Translations under genes and position numbers: made by a program
NCBI GenBank assembly: GCA_002367815.1
Contig: DFDG01000161.1
Coordinates: 4,254-20,929 of the forward strand
Length of the DNA: 16,676 nucleotides
Direction: 5' to 3'
Source: Opitutaceae bacterium UBA3033
GTDB taxonomy: Bacteria > Verrucomicrobiota > Verrucomicrobiia > Opitutales > Opitutaceae
Shown here: positions 15,857 through 16,676 of the stretch, in pieces
Numbering within the stretch: the first letter of the stretch is position 1
Layout of the letters: every line of letters starts with the position of its first letter
Notes under the pieces: model-generated
Seen by the model: the letters and a program-made list of their open reading frames with translations, nothing else
What the model was told of the DNA's origin: nothing
The model's database searches: none

Positions 15857-16676
15857 ATGTTTTCTTTGCTTAACCCCAAGCGATCCTTTCTGCCGCGTTA
15901 TCTTGAGATTGGTGCGGCGGCCATAGCCCGGACTCTTTATCGCGTCCGGACTTCGGGCGTTACGCACATTCCCGCCACGGGTGGGGTATTGATTATTGCC
16001 AATCATCTTTCCTATGTGGATCCGATACTGTTGCAGTTGGCTTGCCCGCGCCCCATCCGGTTCATGGGTCACAAGGGATTGAGGACGCACTGGTTTTTCG
16101 ATTGGGCTTTCCGTTGCAGCGGAGCGATCGGAATCACTAGTCGTAGCGCATCGGAGGGCATCCGGCTGGCGATCCGCGCCCTGGAAGCCGGGGAGGTCGT
16201 CGCAGTTTTTCCGGAAGGTCATATTTCTCGCACTGGTCAATTGATGGCCATCAAGCGCGGATTTGAAGTGTTGGCCCGTAAGACCAACGTGCCGGTGGTG
16301 CCTGCTTTTATCGATGGTATCTGGGGCTCGGTTTTCTCCTTTGCGGAAAATTCCTACCTGTGGAAATCGCCCCGTATTATGCCGACCCATGTGTTTGTGG
16401 CTTTTGGAGCACCGTTACCGACGGAAAAGGTTGAGCCCAATTATGCGCGCAAGGTTATGCTGGATCTGGGCGCGGAAGCGTTTGAACAGCGTCCCATGTT
16501 GCGTCGGCATTTGGCACGAGAATGTGTTCGCTCCCTGGCCAAGCATCCCGGTCATATTCAGTTGGTCGATCGCACTGGCGCGCGCACCCCGGTCAAAGCC
16601 GGGCAGTTACTGGCTGCGGCGGCCGCATTGTCACGGCACATCAAACGGACCATACCCGAGTATCGGGTGGGGGTCG
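15857..16676 (+). CDS. PlsC-type acyltransferase leading into Aas-like acyl-ACP ligase, 3' end cut by window
   Basis: An open frame of 273 residues runs to the window end without a stop. The first 215 residues form a glycerolipid acyltransferase (PlsC family): the catalytic HX4D motif in NHLSYVD (His50, Asp55), IGITSRSASEG (91-101), and the glycerophosphate-binding FPEGHIS (118-124) followed by KRGFEVLA. These enzymes acylate lysophospholipids at the inner face of the cytoplasmic membrane. After about residue 225 the sequence changes to HIQLVDRTGARTPVKAGQLLAAAAALSRHIKR, which resembles the start of the AMP-binding ligase half of bifunctional 2-acyl-glycerophosphoethanolamine acyltransferase/acyl-ACP synthetase (Aas). 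I therefore infer a fused acyltransferase-ligase that reacylates lysophospholipids; the ligase core is outside the window. There is no N-terminal LplT-like transporter domain. The start is supported by GGAG seven bases upstream and a stop in frame at 15818. Confidence 0.88.
   Translation, partial: MFSLLNPKRSFLPRYLEIGAAAIARTLYRVRTSGVTHIPATGGVLIIANHLSYVDPILLQLACPRPIRFMGHKGLRTHWFFDWAFRCSGAIGITSRSASEGIRLAIRALEAGEVVAVFPEGHISRTGQLMAIKRGFEVLARKTNVPVVPAFIDGIWGSVFSFAENSYLWKSPRIMPTHVFVAFGAPLPTEKVEPNYARKVMLDLGAEAFEQRPMLRRHLARECVRSLAKHPGHIQLVDRTGARTPVKAGQLLAAAAALSRHIKRTIPEYRVGV

Noticed and set aside
15833..16390. 185-codon open frame on the minus strand
   Set aside because: It is the shadow of the acyltransferase gene, whose plus-strand frame carries the HX4D and FPEG catalytic motifs; the minus-strand product has no recognisable domain.

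Overview
The window reads as a chromosomal segment of a Verrucomicrobiota bacterium, probably of the Opitutae. This rests on remembered family resemblance: a transketolase with a GHLG rather than SGHPG thiamine-diphosphate loop, a small exported S26-like peptidase, and a verrucomicrobial-looking AsmA protein. It is not a database match. Base composition is close to 50% G+C throughout, with no tRNA, rRNA, CRISPR array, insertion sequence or obviously transferred island. Almost no gene has a recognisable Shine-Dalgarno sequence.

Layout. (1) 1-1095: the 3' part of pxpA (5-oxoprolinase subunit A), convergent with a small exported S24/S26 peptidase-like gene on the minus strand. (2) 1291-4020: a conserved housekeeping block. 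ychF (minus) is divergent from rpsP, which is followed by trmD and rplS. rimM, which often sits between rpsP and trmD, is absent here. Instead there is an intrinsic terminator and then a candidate promoter placed so close to trmD that its transcript could be leaderless. A strong terminator closes rplS. (3) 4042-6033: transketolase. (4) 6178-12600: a MarR-family regulator, periplasmic adaptor, RND pump and TolC-like outer-membrane channel in a tight same-strand array. This is a complete tripartite efflux system, with an imperfect palindrome ahead of the regulator that could be its operator. (5) 12675-16676: a 1003-residue AsmA-like protein, then the start of a phospholipid acyltransferase that runs off the window and seems to lead into an Aas-type acyl-ACP ligase domain.

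How it fits together. The efflux operon exports unknown small molecules across both membranes, presumably under MarR control. The two genes after it concern phospholipid transport or remodelling, so the right half of the window is largely about the cell envelope. The left half is translation, tRNA modification and central carbon metabolism.

Most unusual points: about 60 extra, mostly hydrophobic residues at the TM7 position of the RND pump; a run of nine G inside the AsmA-like gene that could slip; the terminator/leaderless arrangement replacing rimM; and a short, well-initiated reading frame overlapping the GTG start of the S26-like gene. I see no convincing wholly new multi-gene system. No stretch without a gene exceeds 300 bases; the longest (1096-1290, 195 bases) holds a C6T6 tract and a weak ribosome-binding region but no convincing RNA or terminator.
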